Positions 26,380 to 35,301 of a stretch of DNA of 64,000 bases are shown one piece after another (position 1 is the stretch's first letter; each line of letters begins with the position of its first letter). The stretch spans positions 165,351-229,350 of the forward strand of contig JAJQGJ010000002.1 in NCBI GenBank assembly GCA_021200565.1, in the 5' to 3' direction. The notes below the pieces were generated by a model. That model was not told the origin of the DNA. It saw only the letters and a program-made list of their open reading frames with translations, and made no database searches. Position numbers and translations under genes: made by a program. Source of the DNA: Oscillospiraceae bacterium (GTDB lineage: Bacteria; Bacillota; Clostridia; Oscillospirales; Ruminococcaceae).

Positions 26380-27615
26380 ATGCCAACAAAAATCGAAAAA
26401 ATATCCGGCGGCGTAACTGCCGCTATCGGCTTTTCTGCCGGGGCTTATGCCGCAGGAATCAAATATCAGGGCAGAGACGATATAGCTATGATTTATAGCG
26501 AAGTCCCTGCCACCACTGCCGGAACCTTCACTACTAATCTTGTAAAGGCGGCACCCGTTCTCTTCGACAAGGAGATTGTCGAAAACTTCGAGACTTCTCA
26601 GGCTGTCGTCATCAATTCAGGGGTTGCAAACGCCTGCACCGGGCGTGAGGGCTTCGAGTGCTGCGAGGCGGTTTCGGATGAAGCGAAATCGGTTCTCGGG
26701 CTCGGCGAGGGCTCAGTCCTGGTCGCATCAACCGGAGTTATCGGCAAGCAGCTTCCGATTGAGAAGCTCAAAGCCGGCGTCAAGGCGCTTTCCGAAAGGC
26801 TTGGGGACGATGAAGCCCACGGCACTGCGGCTGAAAAAGCCATCATGACGACTGATACCAAGCCGAAAGAGGCTGCAGTCAGATTCACTCTCGGCGGCAG
26901 GACGGTCACCCTGGGCGGCATGTGCAAGGGCTCGGGAATGATTCACCCGAACATGTGCACAATGCTCTGCTTCATAACCTCTGACATTGCAATTTCGAAA
27001 GAGCTGCTCACAAAGGCTCTCAAATCCGACATTCAGGATACATTCAACATGATTTCTGTCGACGGCGACACCTCCACAAACGACACTGTAATTTTAATGG
27101 CGAACGGTCTTGCGGGCAACCCCAAGATTACCGAAGAGGGCGAGGATTATGAGCTCTTCTGCAAAGCTCTTCGCATAGTGACTGAAACTCTGGCAAAGAA
27201 GATTGCCGGCGACGGCGAGGGCTGCACAGCTCTTCTTGAGGTAAAAGTCGTCAACGCATCTGATAAAGAAACAGCCAGAATTCTTGCAAAGTCTGTTGTC
27301 TGCTCGAGCCTCACGAAGGCTGCAATCTATGGTCACGACGCAAACTGGGGAAGAATCCTCTGCGCACTTGGCTATTCGGGAGCGAAATTTGATCCCGACA
27401 AAACGGATCTGTACTTCATAAGCGCCGCCGGAAAGCTACGGGTTGTCGAAAACGGAATGGCTACCGACTACTCGGAGGAATTCGCCACAAAGATTCTTTC
27501 AGAGCCGGAAGTGACGGTCATCGCCGATGTTCACGACGGAAAAGCAACCGCCACCGCCTGGGGCTGCGATCTCACATATGACTACGTTAAAATAAACGCC
27601 GATTACCGCTCTTAA
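26380..27615 (+). CDS. argJ: Glutamate N-acetyltransferase/ornithine acetyltransferase
   Basis: ArgJ recycles the acetyl group from N-acetylornithine to glutamate, and in bifunctional forms also uses acetyl-CoA. The 411-residue precursor cuts itself before a conserved threonine to give two chains. Here the site reads KGSGMIHPNMCTML with Thr194 present but Cys193 where most relatives have Ala. GGAGG lies before the ATG. A single ArgJ in the operon supports the cyclic arginine pathway. Confidence 0.95.
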   Translation: MPTKIEKISGGVTAAIGFSAGAYAAGIKYQGRDDIAMIYSEVPATTAGTFTTNLVKAAPVLFDKEIVENFETSQAVVINSGVANACTGREGFECCEAVSDEAKSVLGLGEGSVLVASTGVIGKQLPIEKLKAGVKALSERLGDDEAHGTAAEKAIMTTDTKPKEAAVRFTLGGRTVTLGGMCKGSGMIHPNMCTMLCFITSDIAISKELLTKALKSDIQDTFNMISVDGDTSTNDTVILMANGLAGNPKITEEGEDYELFCKALRIVTETLAKKIAGDGEGCTALLEVKVVNASDKETARILAKSVVCSSLTKAAIYGHDANWGRILCALGYSGAKFDPDKTDLYFISAAGKLRVVENGMATDYSEEFATKILSEPEVTVIADVHDGKATATAWGCDLTYDYVKINADYRS

Positions 27616-27683
27616 AAGATGTACACAGTTGCCCTTGGCAACTGAAGTACAATGTACAATGATATATGAAGGAGAAATTACGA

Positions 27684-28595
27684 ATGACAGAGAATATAAC
27701 AAGTGTCCCTGATATTGATGTAATGCAAAAGGCGCAGGTGCTGATTGAAGCTCTGCCCTACATACAACGGTTCAACCGCAAAATTATCGTCGTCAAGTAC
27801 GGCGGGAGCGCAATGGTCGACGAAAAACTGAAGCTTTCGGTCATCCAGGACGTCGTGCTTTTGAAGCTCGTCGGGTTCAAGCCGATAATCGTTCACGGCG
27901 GCGGCAAGGAGATAAGCCGCTGGGTCGGAAAGGTAGGAATGGAGCCGCATTTTGTGAACGGCTTGAGAGTTACCGACGAACCGACGATGGAAATAGCCGA
28001 AATGGTTCTGAACCGTGTCAACAAGAGCCTTGTGCAGCTTGTAAACGAGCTCGGAGTCAAGGCTGTCGGCATCAGCGGCAAGGACGGAATGCTCTTAAAG
28101 TGCGAGAAGAAGCTTTCAGGCGGCGAAGACATCGGCTTTGTCGGCGAGATTACCGAGGTCAACCCGAAGATTATCTATGATCTTCTTGAGAAAGACTTCC
28201 TTCCCATCATCTGCCCCATCGGCTTCGACAACGATTTCTACAGCTACAACATCAACGCCGACGATGCGGCTTGCGCCATTGCAAGAGCTGTAAGCGCAGA
28301 AAAGCTTGCTTTCCTGACCGACGTCGAGGGCGTTTACAGAGACTTCAACGACAAGTCGACTCTCATTTCCGAAATGACCGTTTCGGAGGCTCAGGAATTT
28401 GTCCAGAGCGGCGGCTTGGGCGGCGGAATGCTCCCGAAGCTCCAGAACTGCATCGACGCCATCAACCACGGCGTCAACCGTGTTCATATCCTGGACGGAC
28501 GAATCGCCCACTGCCTCCTCCTCGAAATCTTCACCAACAAAGGAATCGGTACCGCCATTATAAGAGATGGTGGGGAAAGGTATTATAAGGGATAA
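27684..28595 (+). CDS. argB: Acetylglutamate kinase
   Basis: ArgB phosphorylates N-acetylglutamate, the usual control point of arginine synthesis. The 303-residue product has VVKYGGSAM, the VHGGGKEIS loop and the [12 protein letters not shown] region of the amino acid kinase fold. The N-terminal extension before the kinase core ([17 protein letters not shown]) is the helix found in arginine-inhibited hexameric forms, so feedback inhibition is likely. The ATG at 27684 has AAGGAG upstream; an ATG at 27666 would include that site. Confidence 0.95.
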   Translation: MTENITSVPDIDVMQKAQVLIEALPYIQRFNRKIIVVKYGGSAMVDEKLKLSVIQDVVLLKLVGFKPIIVHGGGKEISRWVGKVGMEPHFVNGLRVTDEPTMEIAEMVLNRVNKSLVQLVNELGVKAVGISGKDGMLLKCEKKLSGGEDIGFVGEITEVNPKIIYDLLEKDFLPIICPIGFDNDFYSYNINADDAACAIARAVSAEKLAFLTDVEGVYRDFNDKSTLISEMTVSEAQEFVQSGGLGGGMLPKLQNCIDAINHGVNRVHILDGRIAHCLLLEIFTNKGIGTAIIRDGGERYYKG

Positions 28596-28600
28596 CTGTT

Positions 28601-29782
28601 ATGCAAACATATATTGACCGTGCTGAAAGCACGCTTTACAAAACCTACTCCCGCTTCCCTGTTGTGTTTGAACGGGGAGAGGGCGTGAGATTATACGATG
28701 ACAAGGGTAATGAATACCTCGATTTCGGAGCCGGAATCGCTGTTATGGGTCTTGGGTATCACTATCCCGGGGTTGACGAGGCGGCAAAGGCTCAGATCGA
28801 CAAGCTCGTTCACACTTCCAACCTCTTTTACAACATTCCCGCAACCGAGGCTGCCGAAAAGCTGTTGAAAATTTCCGGGATGGACAGGGTCTTCTTCACC
28901 AATAGCGGCACCGAAGCCATTGAGGGCGCTCTGAAGATTGCGAAGCGTCACGCCTATAACCGTGGGCTTCCCTCCGATTACGAGATAATCGCCATGGAGC
29001 ACTCCTTCCACGGAAGAAGCCTTGGCGCACTTTCCGTCACCGGAAACGCTCACTATCGTGATCCCTTCGCCCCGCTGATTCCGAATATCAGGTTTGCAGA
29101 GTACAATAATCTTGACAGCGTGAAGTCGCTTTTCTCGGACAAGACCGTTGCCGTCATCATGGAGACCATCCAGGGCGAAGGCGGAATCTATCCGGCAACG
29201 GAAGAATTCTTAAGAGGTGTCCGTGAGCTCTGTGACAAGACGGGTGCTCTTCTTATCCTCGATGAAATCCAGTGTGGAATGGCAAGAAGCGGCAGCATGT
29301 TCGCATGGCAATATTACGGCGTCAAGCCGGATGTCATGACCGTTGCAAAAGCTCTCGGAAACGGCTTCCCGATTGGAGCTTTCCTGGCGCAGGGCGAAGC
29401 CGCAAACGCAATGACCGTCGGCGACCACGGCTCGACCTACGGTGGCAATCCTCTCGTCTGCGCCGTCGCTTCAAAGGTATTGGACATTTATAAAGAAAAA
29501 GACATTCCCGGACATGTCAAGTCTGTCGGAGAATATCTTTTCGATAAGCTTGAAGAGCTGATGAACTCTTCCGATAAAATTGTTGCCCATAGAGGCAGAG
29601 GCTTGATTCAGGGACTTGAATTGGGCGTCCCGGTTGCGGACATAGTAAAGTCTGCGCTTCTTGACGAGCACCTGGTCCTCATTTCAGCAGGAAAGAATGT
29701 CATAAGATTCGTCCCGCCGCTGATTATTACGGAAAGCGATGTGGATGAGATGGTGGAAAAGCTTGGAAGAGTAATTGCCTGA
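28601..29782 (+). CDS. argD: Acetylornithine aminotransferase
   Basis: ArgD moves an amino group from glutamate to N-acetylglutamate semialdehyde using PLP. The 393-residue class III aminotransferase has the NSGTEAIEGALK phosphate-binding segment (101-112), the LLILDEIQCGMARSG block near 217-231 and Lys250 in TVAKALGNGFP. It starts 5 nt after argB and is the last gene of the operon; argF and carbamoyl-phosphate genes are not in this window. Confidence 0.95.
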   Translation: MQTYIDRAESTLYKTYSRFPVVFERGEGVRLYDDKGNEYLDFGAGIAVMGLGYHYPGVDEAAKAQIDKLVHTSNLFYNIPATEAAEKLLKISGMDRVFFTNSGTEAIEGALKIAKRHAYNRGLPSDYEIIAMEHSFHGRSLGALSVTGNAHYRDPFAPLIPNIRFAEYNNLDSVKSLFSDKTVAVIMETIQGEGGIYPATEEFLRGVRELCDKTGALLILDEIQCGMARSGSMFAWQYYGVKPDVMTVAKALGNGFPIGAFLAQGEAANAMTVGDHGSTYGGNPLVCAVASKVLDIYKEKDIPGHVKSVGEYLFDKLEELMNSSDKIVAHRGRGLIQGLELGVPVADIVKSALLDEHLVLISAGKNVIRFVPPLIITESDVDEMVEKLGRVIA

Positions 29783-29807
29783 CGGCGATGCGCTCGCTAC
29801 GCTCGCA

Positions 29808-29942
29808 CCCCTCCACCGGCTTCGCCGGTCCCCTCCCCTTGACAGGGGAGGCTTTTTATTTTCCTAACAAACTTTTGGAAGAGCAAAAATAGGCTCCCCT
29901 TTTTAAGGGGAGCTGGCTGCGCCGTAGGCGCAGACTGAGAGG
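29808..29942. repeat. R2 repeat, hybrid copy after argD
   Basis: The left half is the CCCCTCCACC variant and the right half the standard GACTGAGAGG variant, so the copy is a chimera of two sub-types. The left half also acts as the arginine operon terminator. Confidence 0.8.
29832..29862 (+). terminator. Terminator of the arginine operon, formed by an R2 half
   Basis: CCTCCCCTTGACAGGGGAGG forms a strong 8 bp stem followed by CTTTTTATTTT, about 50 nt after the argD stop. The hairpin is part of the repeat. Confidence 0.75.
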
Positions 29943-30003
29943 TGCCGCGAGCCGCAGGCAAGCGGCGTCGGTGCCGAAGGCACCGACTAATTCAGCAAAG
30001 CGA

Positions 30004-30927
30004 CTATTCCCCCAATCCCTCAGCCACACCCATAACGAGTATACCCGCCATGACAATGGCGATGGCTACATACTGCTTCAGGGTCAGCTTTTCTTTCAGG
30101 AAGATTCTTGAGAGCACTATTGAAACTATGCTGTATGCCGAGATGAGCGGGGCGGCGACGATGGCGTTGCCACTCATGGCGTAGACGTAGAAATACTGTC
30201 CGGCTGTCTCGAAGATTGCGGCGGCGACCTTGTTTCCCTGCTTCGGGAGGGCTATCTTTTCTTTCTTGATAACAAGAACATAGAAAAGAAGAATCAGCGC
30301 AGCGATGAGGAACGTCAGCATATAGGAGATGTTCGCAACATCCTCGATGTTCTCTTCGGTGACGCTTACGAGCGGAGTGAGCTCAATATCGAGATAAAAC
30401 GCATCAAAGAACGTTCCCAAAGCGTCCAAAACCGCATAGACAAGCGGGAAGATGAGCGCCACAAAGCCGTTTATATACTTCTTGTCAACATCCTTGACCT
30501 CGCCGACTTCCTGTCTCTCAAGGATTCCGATGTAGACAACGCCGACGGTAACCAGGATTACCGATACTGCCGACATGAGGTCTAAGCTCTGCCCGAGGAA
30601 GATGATGCAGAGAATGGTTACAACTGCTCCAGACGAATTCTCAACCGGCGAGCAGATGGAAAGCTCAAGGTATCTCAAGCCCGCATAGCCGACAACCATC
30701 GAAATTATGTACATGAGCGAGGTCGGCAGATAGTAGATAAGGTTCAGCGGGTTGTAGTCAAACCCACTTGCTATAAGCATCACTATCGCCTGGATGCCCA
30801 TGATGAGACCGACTGCTATTGCGGTCAGATAGTGACTGTATTTTTCCGATTCGTCTGCGCCCTTCTTATAGAACAGGTCGGCGGCGCCCCAGAGAAACGT
30901 CGTCAGAAGCGTGAATAAAAACCACAT
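30004..30927 (-). CDS. EamA/DMT family transporter
   Basis: The 307-residue product has about ten membrane segments in two EamA-like halves, with a hydrophilic loop near residues 135-150 and another near 190-205. The first half opens FLWGAADLFYKKGA and the last helices hold the SRIFLKEKLTLKQY turn, both typical of drug/metabolite transporters. The substrate cannot be read. It stands alone with its own promoter, convergent with the arginine operon. Confidence 0.85.
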   Translation of the reverse strand: MWFLFTLLTTFLWGAADLFYKKGADESEKYSHYLTAIAVGLIMGIQAIVMLIASGFDYNPLNLIYYLPTSLMYIISMVVGYAGLRYLELSICSPVENSSGAVVTILCIIFLGQSLDLMSAVSVILVTVGVVYIGILERQEVGEVKDVDKKYINGFVALIFPLVYAVLDALGTFFDAFYLDIELTPLVSVTEENIEDVANISYMLTFLIAALILLFYVLVIKKEKIALPKQGNKVAAAIFETAGQYFYVYAMSGNAIVAAPLISAYSIVSIVLSRIFLKEKLTLKQYVAIAIVMAGILVMGVAEGLGE

Positions 30928-30985
30928 ATAATAATCCCCTAACTAATAATAGTTTTCAAAGAAGTGCAAGTTTGCACGATTTGAA

Positions 30986-31014
30986 AGTATATCATAGTTG
31001 GGGGAAGTTGTCAA
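30986..31014 (-). promoter_or_regulatory. Promoter of the EamA gene
   Basis: On the minus strand TTGACA and TATACT are spaced by 17 nt. A small GTGCAA/TTGCAC hairpin lies at the start of the leader (30963-30977). Confidence 0.75.
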
Positions 31015-31042
31015 GATTCAATTTGAAATTCGGAATAAAGAT

Positions 31043-31175
31043 TGTAGGGGCGGATATTATCCGCCCGTTGTGGTGCCAGATGCTTCGGTTCGGGTGGATA
31101 ATATCCGCCTGTTTTTTCAATATTCGTCCGAATTGATTGCCGATGGGTATGCGGGCGGATATTACCCGCCCCTAC
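31043..31175. repeat. R1 repeat, expanded copy overlapping the ppk stop
   Basis: It holds three R1-type palindromic arms, the last slightly changed to GGGCGGATATTACCCGCCC. Its end CCCCTAC gives the TAG stop of ppk on the minus strand. Confidence 0.75.
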
Positions 31176-33298
31176 TTTTTAAACGCCTTTTTTATTCTCT
31201 CCAAAATCCCCGACCTGTGCTTAATTTCTTCTGAAAGCTGCAGCTCCTCCCGCTGGAAGACCTCCTGGCAGCTGCGGGGGCTCGAATTGTCCTTGATGCG
31301 GTGATAAGTGCCGTCCGAAGCCATAGCCCGGGCTTTCACGTTGTCGAGCTGAAGCTCGTCTATGATGTGGAGGAGGCGTTTGCGGGTTTCTTTATCTGTG
31401 ACCGGGCAAGCCACTTCCACACGGCGCTCAGTGTTTCTGGTCATGAAGTCGGCGGAGGCAATATAGAGCTTTGAATCGTTTCCACGCCCGAAGCAGTAGA
31501 TTCTTGAGTGCTCAAGATACCGCCCGACAATCGAGAACACTCTGATATTCTCCGTCAAGCCCTCGATTCCGGGAAGCAGGCAGCAGATGCCACGGATATT
31601 CATAACAACCTCGACTCCCGCATGCGAAGCCTCGGCAAGCTTGTCGATAAGCTCCCTGTCGGTGAGGGAATTGAGCTTCAGGAAGATATATCCGTCCGAC
31701 TTTTTCTTTATCTCCTCGTCGATAAGTTCAATTACCCGCTCCTTGAGGCTAAAAGGCGAAACCAAGAGATGCTGATACTTGCCGTCAAGGTTCGCTGTCG
31801 CCATGTTCTGGAAGAGAAGCGCTGCATCCTCGCCTATCTCCTGATTGGCGGTCATAAGCGAGAGGTCGGTATACTGCCTGGCGGTCTTTTCGTTGTAGTT
31901 TCCTGTGCCAATCTGGGTGATGTATCTGACGTTGCTGCTACCACGGTGGTTTCTTTCCCTCTTCGTTATAAGGCAGATTTTCGAGTGAACCTTGATTCCC
32001 TCGAAGCCATAGAGAATGGTGCAGCCTGCTTCCTCGAGCCGCTCCGCCCAGTAGATGTTATTCTGCTCATCAAACCGGGCTCTTAATTCCATCAGAACTA
32101 CAACATGCTTGCCGTTCTCGGCTGCAGCACAGAGGTATTCAACAAGCCTGGCACCGGCTGAGAGCCTGTAGATGGTTATCTTGATAGAAAGCACGCTCGG
32201 GTCGACAGATGCTTCCGCAATCATCCTGAGAAACGGCTCCATCGACTCGTAGGGATAGAACATCAGAACGTCATGCTTCTCAACCTGCGGAATAATCTTC
32301 TCGTTTTTGTTTAAGTACGGAGTGAACTGCGGCTTGTAGACCGGATCGCAAAGGGTTGCAACGCTTTCTTTTGGAAGCAGGTCGCTCAATGAGAAGAGAT
32401 AGTCAAGGTGAATCGGATATTTCATCGTGAAGACCTGCTCACGGGTAAGCGTCAGTGTCTTGCAGAGCGTCCCGATAAGCTTTTCACTTAAGCTTCCCTC
32501 GATTTCGAGCCGGACAGGCGCCAGACGGCGACGTTTTTTCACTATCTTCTGCATGAGCCGCCTGAAATCCGTCTCGACGTCATAAGCCTCATCCTCCGGC
32601 GAGATGTCGGCATTTCTGGCGACGGAAATTACCGCCTTCTCTGTGATTTCATATTCTGAGAAAATAGTTCCGACCAGTTCACATAGTATATCCTCAGTCA
32701 GGATAAAATGAACTCCACGCTCCTCAAGCCGAAGGAATTTTGGCAACGCCTGCGGGACAGGAAGAATCCCGATGAGCTCCTGACCGTCACGCCTCAGGCT
32801 CATGATAATATTGAGCCCCTTGTTCGGCAGATGCGGAAACGGATTATGCATGTCGACTATCTGCGGCGAAAGAATCGGTCTTGCTTCGTCCTCAAACCAG
32901 GCTAAAACCTGCTTTTTCGCCTTTTCACTTAAATCTCCATAGGAAAGCCTGCATATATTGCACGCCCGGCAGAGTGATTCTAATTCCGCCATCACTTTAT
33001 CTCTCTTTTTATAAAGAGGAATAAGCGCCTTAAAGATTGCCGAAAGCTGCTCTGATGGCGTCTTCCCCGTCTTGTTGTCGACGTGGGTGTGTTCCTCCTT
33101 CAGTAAACTCATATCGTGAAGAGAACCGACACGAACCATAAAGAATTCGTCAAGATTCGACGTAAAAATAGCCGCAAACTTGAGCCGTTCCATCAGCGGC
33201 ACACTCTCATCCTTGGCTTCTTCCAAGACTCTTTCGTTAAACCGAAGCCAGGATAATTCCCTGTCCTGCGTATACCGTAAATCTTTCTCAATACTCAT
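31172..33298 (-). CDS. ppk: Polyphosphate kinase 1
   Basis: PPK1 reversibly transfers the gamma phosphate of ATP to polyphosphate. The 708-residue product has the N-terminal helical domain (RELSWLRFNERVLEEA), the head domain, and two catalytic C-terminal domains with the histidine motifs KVHSK and LEHSRIY, the first being the likely phosphorylated histidine. AAGGAGG lies directly before the ATG at 33298; longer readings begin inside an R2 repeat. It follows ppx. The C-terminus ends KAFKK, with the stop supplied by an R1 repeat. Confidence 0.95.
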   Translation of the reverse strand: MSIEKDLRYTQDRELSWLRFNERVLEEAKDESVPLMERLKFAAIFTSNLDEFFMVRVGSLHDMSLLKEEHTHVDNKTGKTPSEQLSAIFKALIPLYKKRDKVMAELESLCRACNICRLSYGDLSEKAKKQVLAWFEDEARPILSPQIVDMHNPFPHLPNKGLNIIMSLRRDGQELIGILPVPQALPKFLRLEERGVHFILTEDILCELVGTIFSEYEITEKAVISVARNADISPEDEAYDVETDFRRLMQKIVKKRRRLAPVRLEIEGSLSEKLIGTLCKTLTLTREQVFTMKYPIHLDYLFSLSDLLPKESVATLCDPVYKPQFTPYLNKNEKIIPQVEKHDVLMFYPYESMEPFLRMIAEASVDPSVLSIKITIYRLSAGARLVEYLCAAAENGKHVVVLMELRARFDEQNNIYWAERLEEAGCTILYGFEGIKVHSKICLITKRERNHRGSSNVRYITQIGTGNYNEKTARQYTDLSLMTANQEIGEDAALLFQNMATANLDGKYQHLLVSPFSLKERVIELIDEEIKKKSDGYIFLKLNSLTDRELIDKLAEASHAGVEVVMNIRGICCLLPGIEGLTENIRVFSIVGRYLEHSRIYCFGRGNDSKLYIASADFMTRNTERRVEVACPVTDKETRKRLLHIIDELQLDNVKARAMASDGTYHRIKDNSSPRSCQEVFQREELQLSEEIKHRSGILERIKKAFKK

Positions 33299-33321
33299 AC
33301 TTTCCTCCTTGGCTATTCGCA

Positions 33322-33440
33322 CCCTCTCAGTCAGCCCCTGCGGGTCTGCCAGCTCTCCCAGAGGGAGAGCCAGGATTGTCTTGTGCCGCAAAACTCGGCT
33401 CCCCCTCCGGGGGAGCTGTCGCCAAAGGCGACTGAGAGGG
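33322..33440. repeat. R2 repeat covering the ppx-ppk junction
   Basis: A complete R2 copy with CTCTCCCAGAGGGAGAG and CTCCCCCTCCGGGGGAG hairpins. The ppx reading frame runs through it and stops at TGA within the CTCTCAGTC end. Confidence 0.85.
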
Positions 33441-34361
33441 CGCACCGCAGGCACGAATCACATGCTTGATAAGATACCCCTCTCTCACGCCGCACATGCT
33501 GACCGTTATCTCTTCAGCGTTCAGTGCTTTCGAGATGGTTTCGAGGACTATGAGCCCTGGAATTATGGTGTGGATTCTGTCGGGAACTATCTTTAAGAGC
33601 TCGTGGATGTTATCGCTGTCCGGCTTCTTGATTCGCTTCAGAAGCATTTTGAGCTCTTCGACTGAGATTATGTTGTAGTCATCAGAGCGGCAGAAGAAGT
33701 GGTTTGCAACCTGTGAAGCCGCCCTGATTGTCCCTCCGACTCCGCAGATGTGCGCCGCCGGGCTCAGATCGACGTTTGCCCTTTCAAGCTCCTCCTCGAC
33801 AGCTTTGTGAATCTTCTTTCGCTCCTCCTCCGTCGGATAGAAGCCGTTGACGTAGCGGTTGAAGAGGTTCAGAGACCCAATCGGCAGGCTGTAGGTCGAA
33901 AGAATTTTCCCGTCCTCGTTTTCAAGGACGTTCTCATATCGGAGTATTTCAGTTGAGCCGCCGCCTAAGTCTATCATTACGCCTTGCTTGTGAGTGATTC
34001 CAAGAGTCGCTCCGGTGAAACTGAGAACAGCTTCCTCCTCGCCGGAAATGACGTCCACGGAAATACCCGTCTCCTCAAGTATACTCTCTACAACCTCCTC
34101 GGTATTCGAAATGTTTCTTAAAGGTGCAGTCGCAAACACATGCATCTCGGGGATGTCGAGATTAGTGAGGAGCTTTTTATACTCCAGCAGCGTCTTGCAG
34201 ATAATTCTGATTCCCTCCGACGGAAGCCGCCCAGATTTGATGTAGCTTGCAACTCCAGCCATGGTCTTTCTGTGCATTAAAAGCCGGTTCTCCCCACCCT
34301 CGCATTTGTAAACCGACAGCCTTATGGTGTTGGACCCAATGTCCACAATTCCGCAAATCAT
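33327..34361 (-). CDS. Ppx/GppA family phosphatase with a repeat-encoded tail
   Basis: The family degrades polyphosphate or pppGpp. The 344-residue product has the actin-like fold phosphate loops VDIGSNTIRL near residue 6 and VMIDLGGGSTEILR near 133, plus GVGGTIRA near 210. The core ends at GVREGYLIKHVIR. The last 37 or so residues are proline-, serine- and glycine-rich and come from reading through an R2 repeat. It is probably an exopolyphosphatase because ppk follows directly. The ATG at 34361 follows GGGGGA; one at 34379 would add six residues. Confidence 0.9.
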   Translation of the reverse strand: MICGIVDIGSNTIRLSVYKCEGGENRLLMHRKTMAGVASYIKSGRLPSEGIRIICKTLLEYKKLLTNLDIPEMHVFATAPLRNISNTEEVVESILEETGISVDVISGEEEAVLSFTGATLGITHKQGVMIDLGGGSTEILRYENVLENEDGKILSTYSLPIGSLNLFNRYVNGFYPTEEERKKIHKAVEEELERANVDLSPAAHICGVGGTIRAASQVANHFFCRSDDYNIISVEELKMLLKRIKKPDSDNIHELLKIVPDRIHTIIPGLIVLETISKALNAEEITVSMCGVREGYLIKHVIRACGAPSQSPLATAPPEGEPSFAAQDNPGSPSGRAGRPAGAD

Positions 34362-34465
34362 CCTATAATTATCCCCCATTACTAGTAATCATATTCGGGT
34401 TTATTATAAGGGATGATGTGTAAAGTCTGATAGCGTTAGGTGGTTAAGTGTGGTTTAATTCTAAC

Positions 34466-34538
34466 TGTAGGGACGGATATTATCCGCCCGCACCAGGACG
34501 ACACCTTAAAAAACGGGCGGATAATATCCGCCCCTACA
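34466..34538. repeat. R1 repeat, complete copy
   Basis: Two inverted arms with one substitution (TGTAGGGACGG) in the left arm, upstream of the ppx-ppk genes. Confidence 0.82.
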
Positions 34539-34597
34539 ATTATCCCGTCGAAAGTAAATATTACCCTCAGTATACCCTAACTCTTGAAAATAAAGAA

Positions 34598-34677
34598 TGT
34601 TGAAAACTCTGTGAGTTTGTTGAAAAGAAAAGCCCGAAATCAAGGGGTTCTCAACATTTTCAACAGAGTTTTCAACA
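34598..34677. repeat. Nested TGTTGAAAA repeats
   Basis: TGTTGAAAA occurs at 34598 and 34619, and its complement TTTTCAACA occurs twice near 34657-34677. A perfect 15 bp pair, TGTTGAAAACTCTGT and its complement, spans the block. TTTTCAACA differs from the DnaA box TTATCCACA at two positions. No gene is seen from 34362 to 34844; this block, the R1 copy and a terminator are all I can make out there. Confidence 0.55.
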
Positions 34678-34794
34678 AAAATCCGATGAATACCGATTGT
34701 AAATGAAAAAATATAGGACTAAAACCCAAAAAAGCCCGAATAAATTTCGGAGAAGATTGGGGATTTCAACCTGAAATTTTTTGCAGTTTCGACG

Positions 34795-34829
34795 AAAAAG
34801 CCCGCCACTCGGGTTGCCGGGTGACGGGA
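34795..34829 (-). terminator. Terminator after the 90-residue conserved gene
   Basis: On the minus strand CCCGTCAC pairs with GTGGCGGG and is followed by CTTTTTC. Confidence 0.75.
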
Positions 34830-34844
34830 CTTTCCATTTTACAA

Positions 34845-35117
34845 TTACCTCGTCGCCAACCAATCGTGTGCGAGGTCTATAGCCTCGAAGAGGCTTTTCT
34901 TTTCGGTTGTCTTGGTGATGCGCTCCATGGCGGGGACGTTCTCATCGGTCAGCATTCTGTAAACCCTGACCTTCGTTGCGACATCAACGTCGCCCTTCTT
35001 CTCAGAAGCCGCTATCTGCATATAGACAACCTCCTTATCCCCCATGCTGCCATAATAGAGCTCGTTGCCCTTGCGGACAAGCGGCATGCCTTTATATTCA
35101 AAAAACTGTTCTGCCAT
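34845..35117 (-). CDS. Conserved small protein of unknown function
   Basis: The 90-residue protein starts MAEQFFEYKGMPLVRKGNELYYG and ends SLFEAIDLAHDWLATR. It is soluble, mixed alpha/beta in character, with no metal or catalytic motif. I recall similar short proteins in Clostridia but do not know a function. AAGGA lies about 9 nt before the ATG at 35117. It has its own terminator and is separated from the ABC genes by R1 and R2 repeats. Confidence 0.75.
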   Translation of the reverse strand: MAEQFFEYKGMPLVRKGNELYYGSMGDKEVVYMQIAASEKKGDVDVATKVRVYRMLTDENVPAMERITKTTEKKSLFEAIDLAHDWLATR

Positions 35118-35145
35118 TATATTCATCCTTCCTGAATTGATATAA

Positions 35146-35191
35146 GCCTCCCCTGTCAAGGGGAGGGGGACCGGCGAAGCCGGTGGAGGGG
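35146..35191. repeat. R2-related half element
   Basis: CCTCCCCTGTCAAGGGGAGG and ACCGGCGAAGCCGGT hairpins followed by the GGTGGAGGGG end of the CCCCTCCACC sub-type. Confidence 0.7.
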
Positions 35192-35216
35192 TGCGACCTC
35201 CGAAGAGGGTCGCATC

Positions 35217-35287
35217 TGTAGGGGCGGATATTATCCGCCCGATGTTATGCTGCCGAGAGGTACGGGCGGATAATATCCGCCCCTACA
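35217..35287. repeat. R1 repeat, complete copy
   Basis: Two full inverted arms with a 21 nt centre, 15 nt past the stop of the DUF4340 gene. Confidence 0.85.
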
Positions 35288-35301
35288 ATCAGCCTATGGC
35301 T

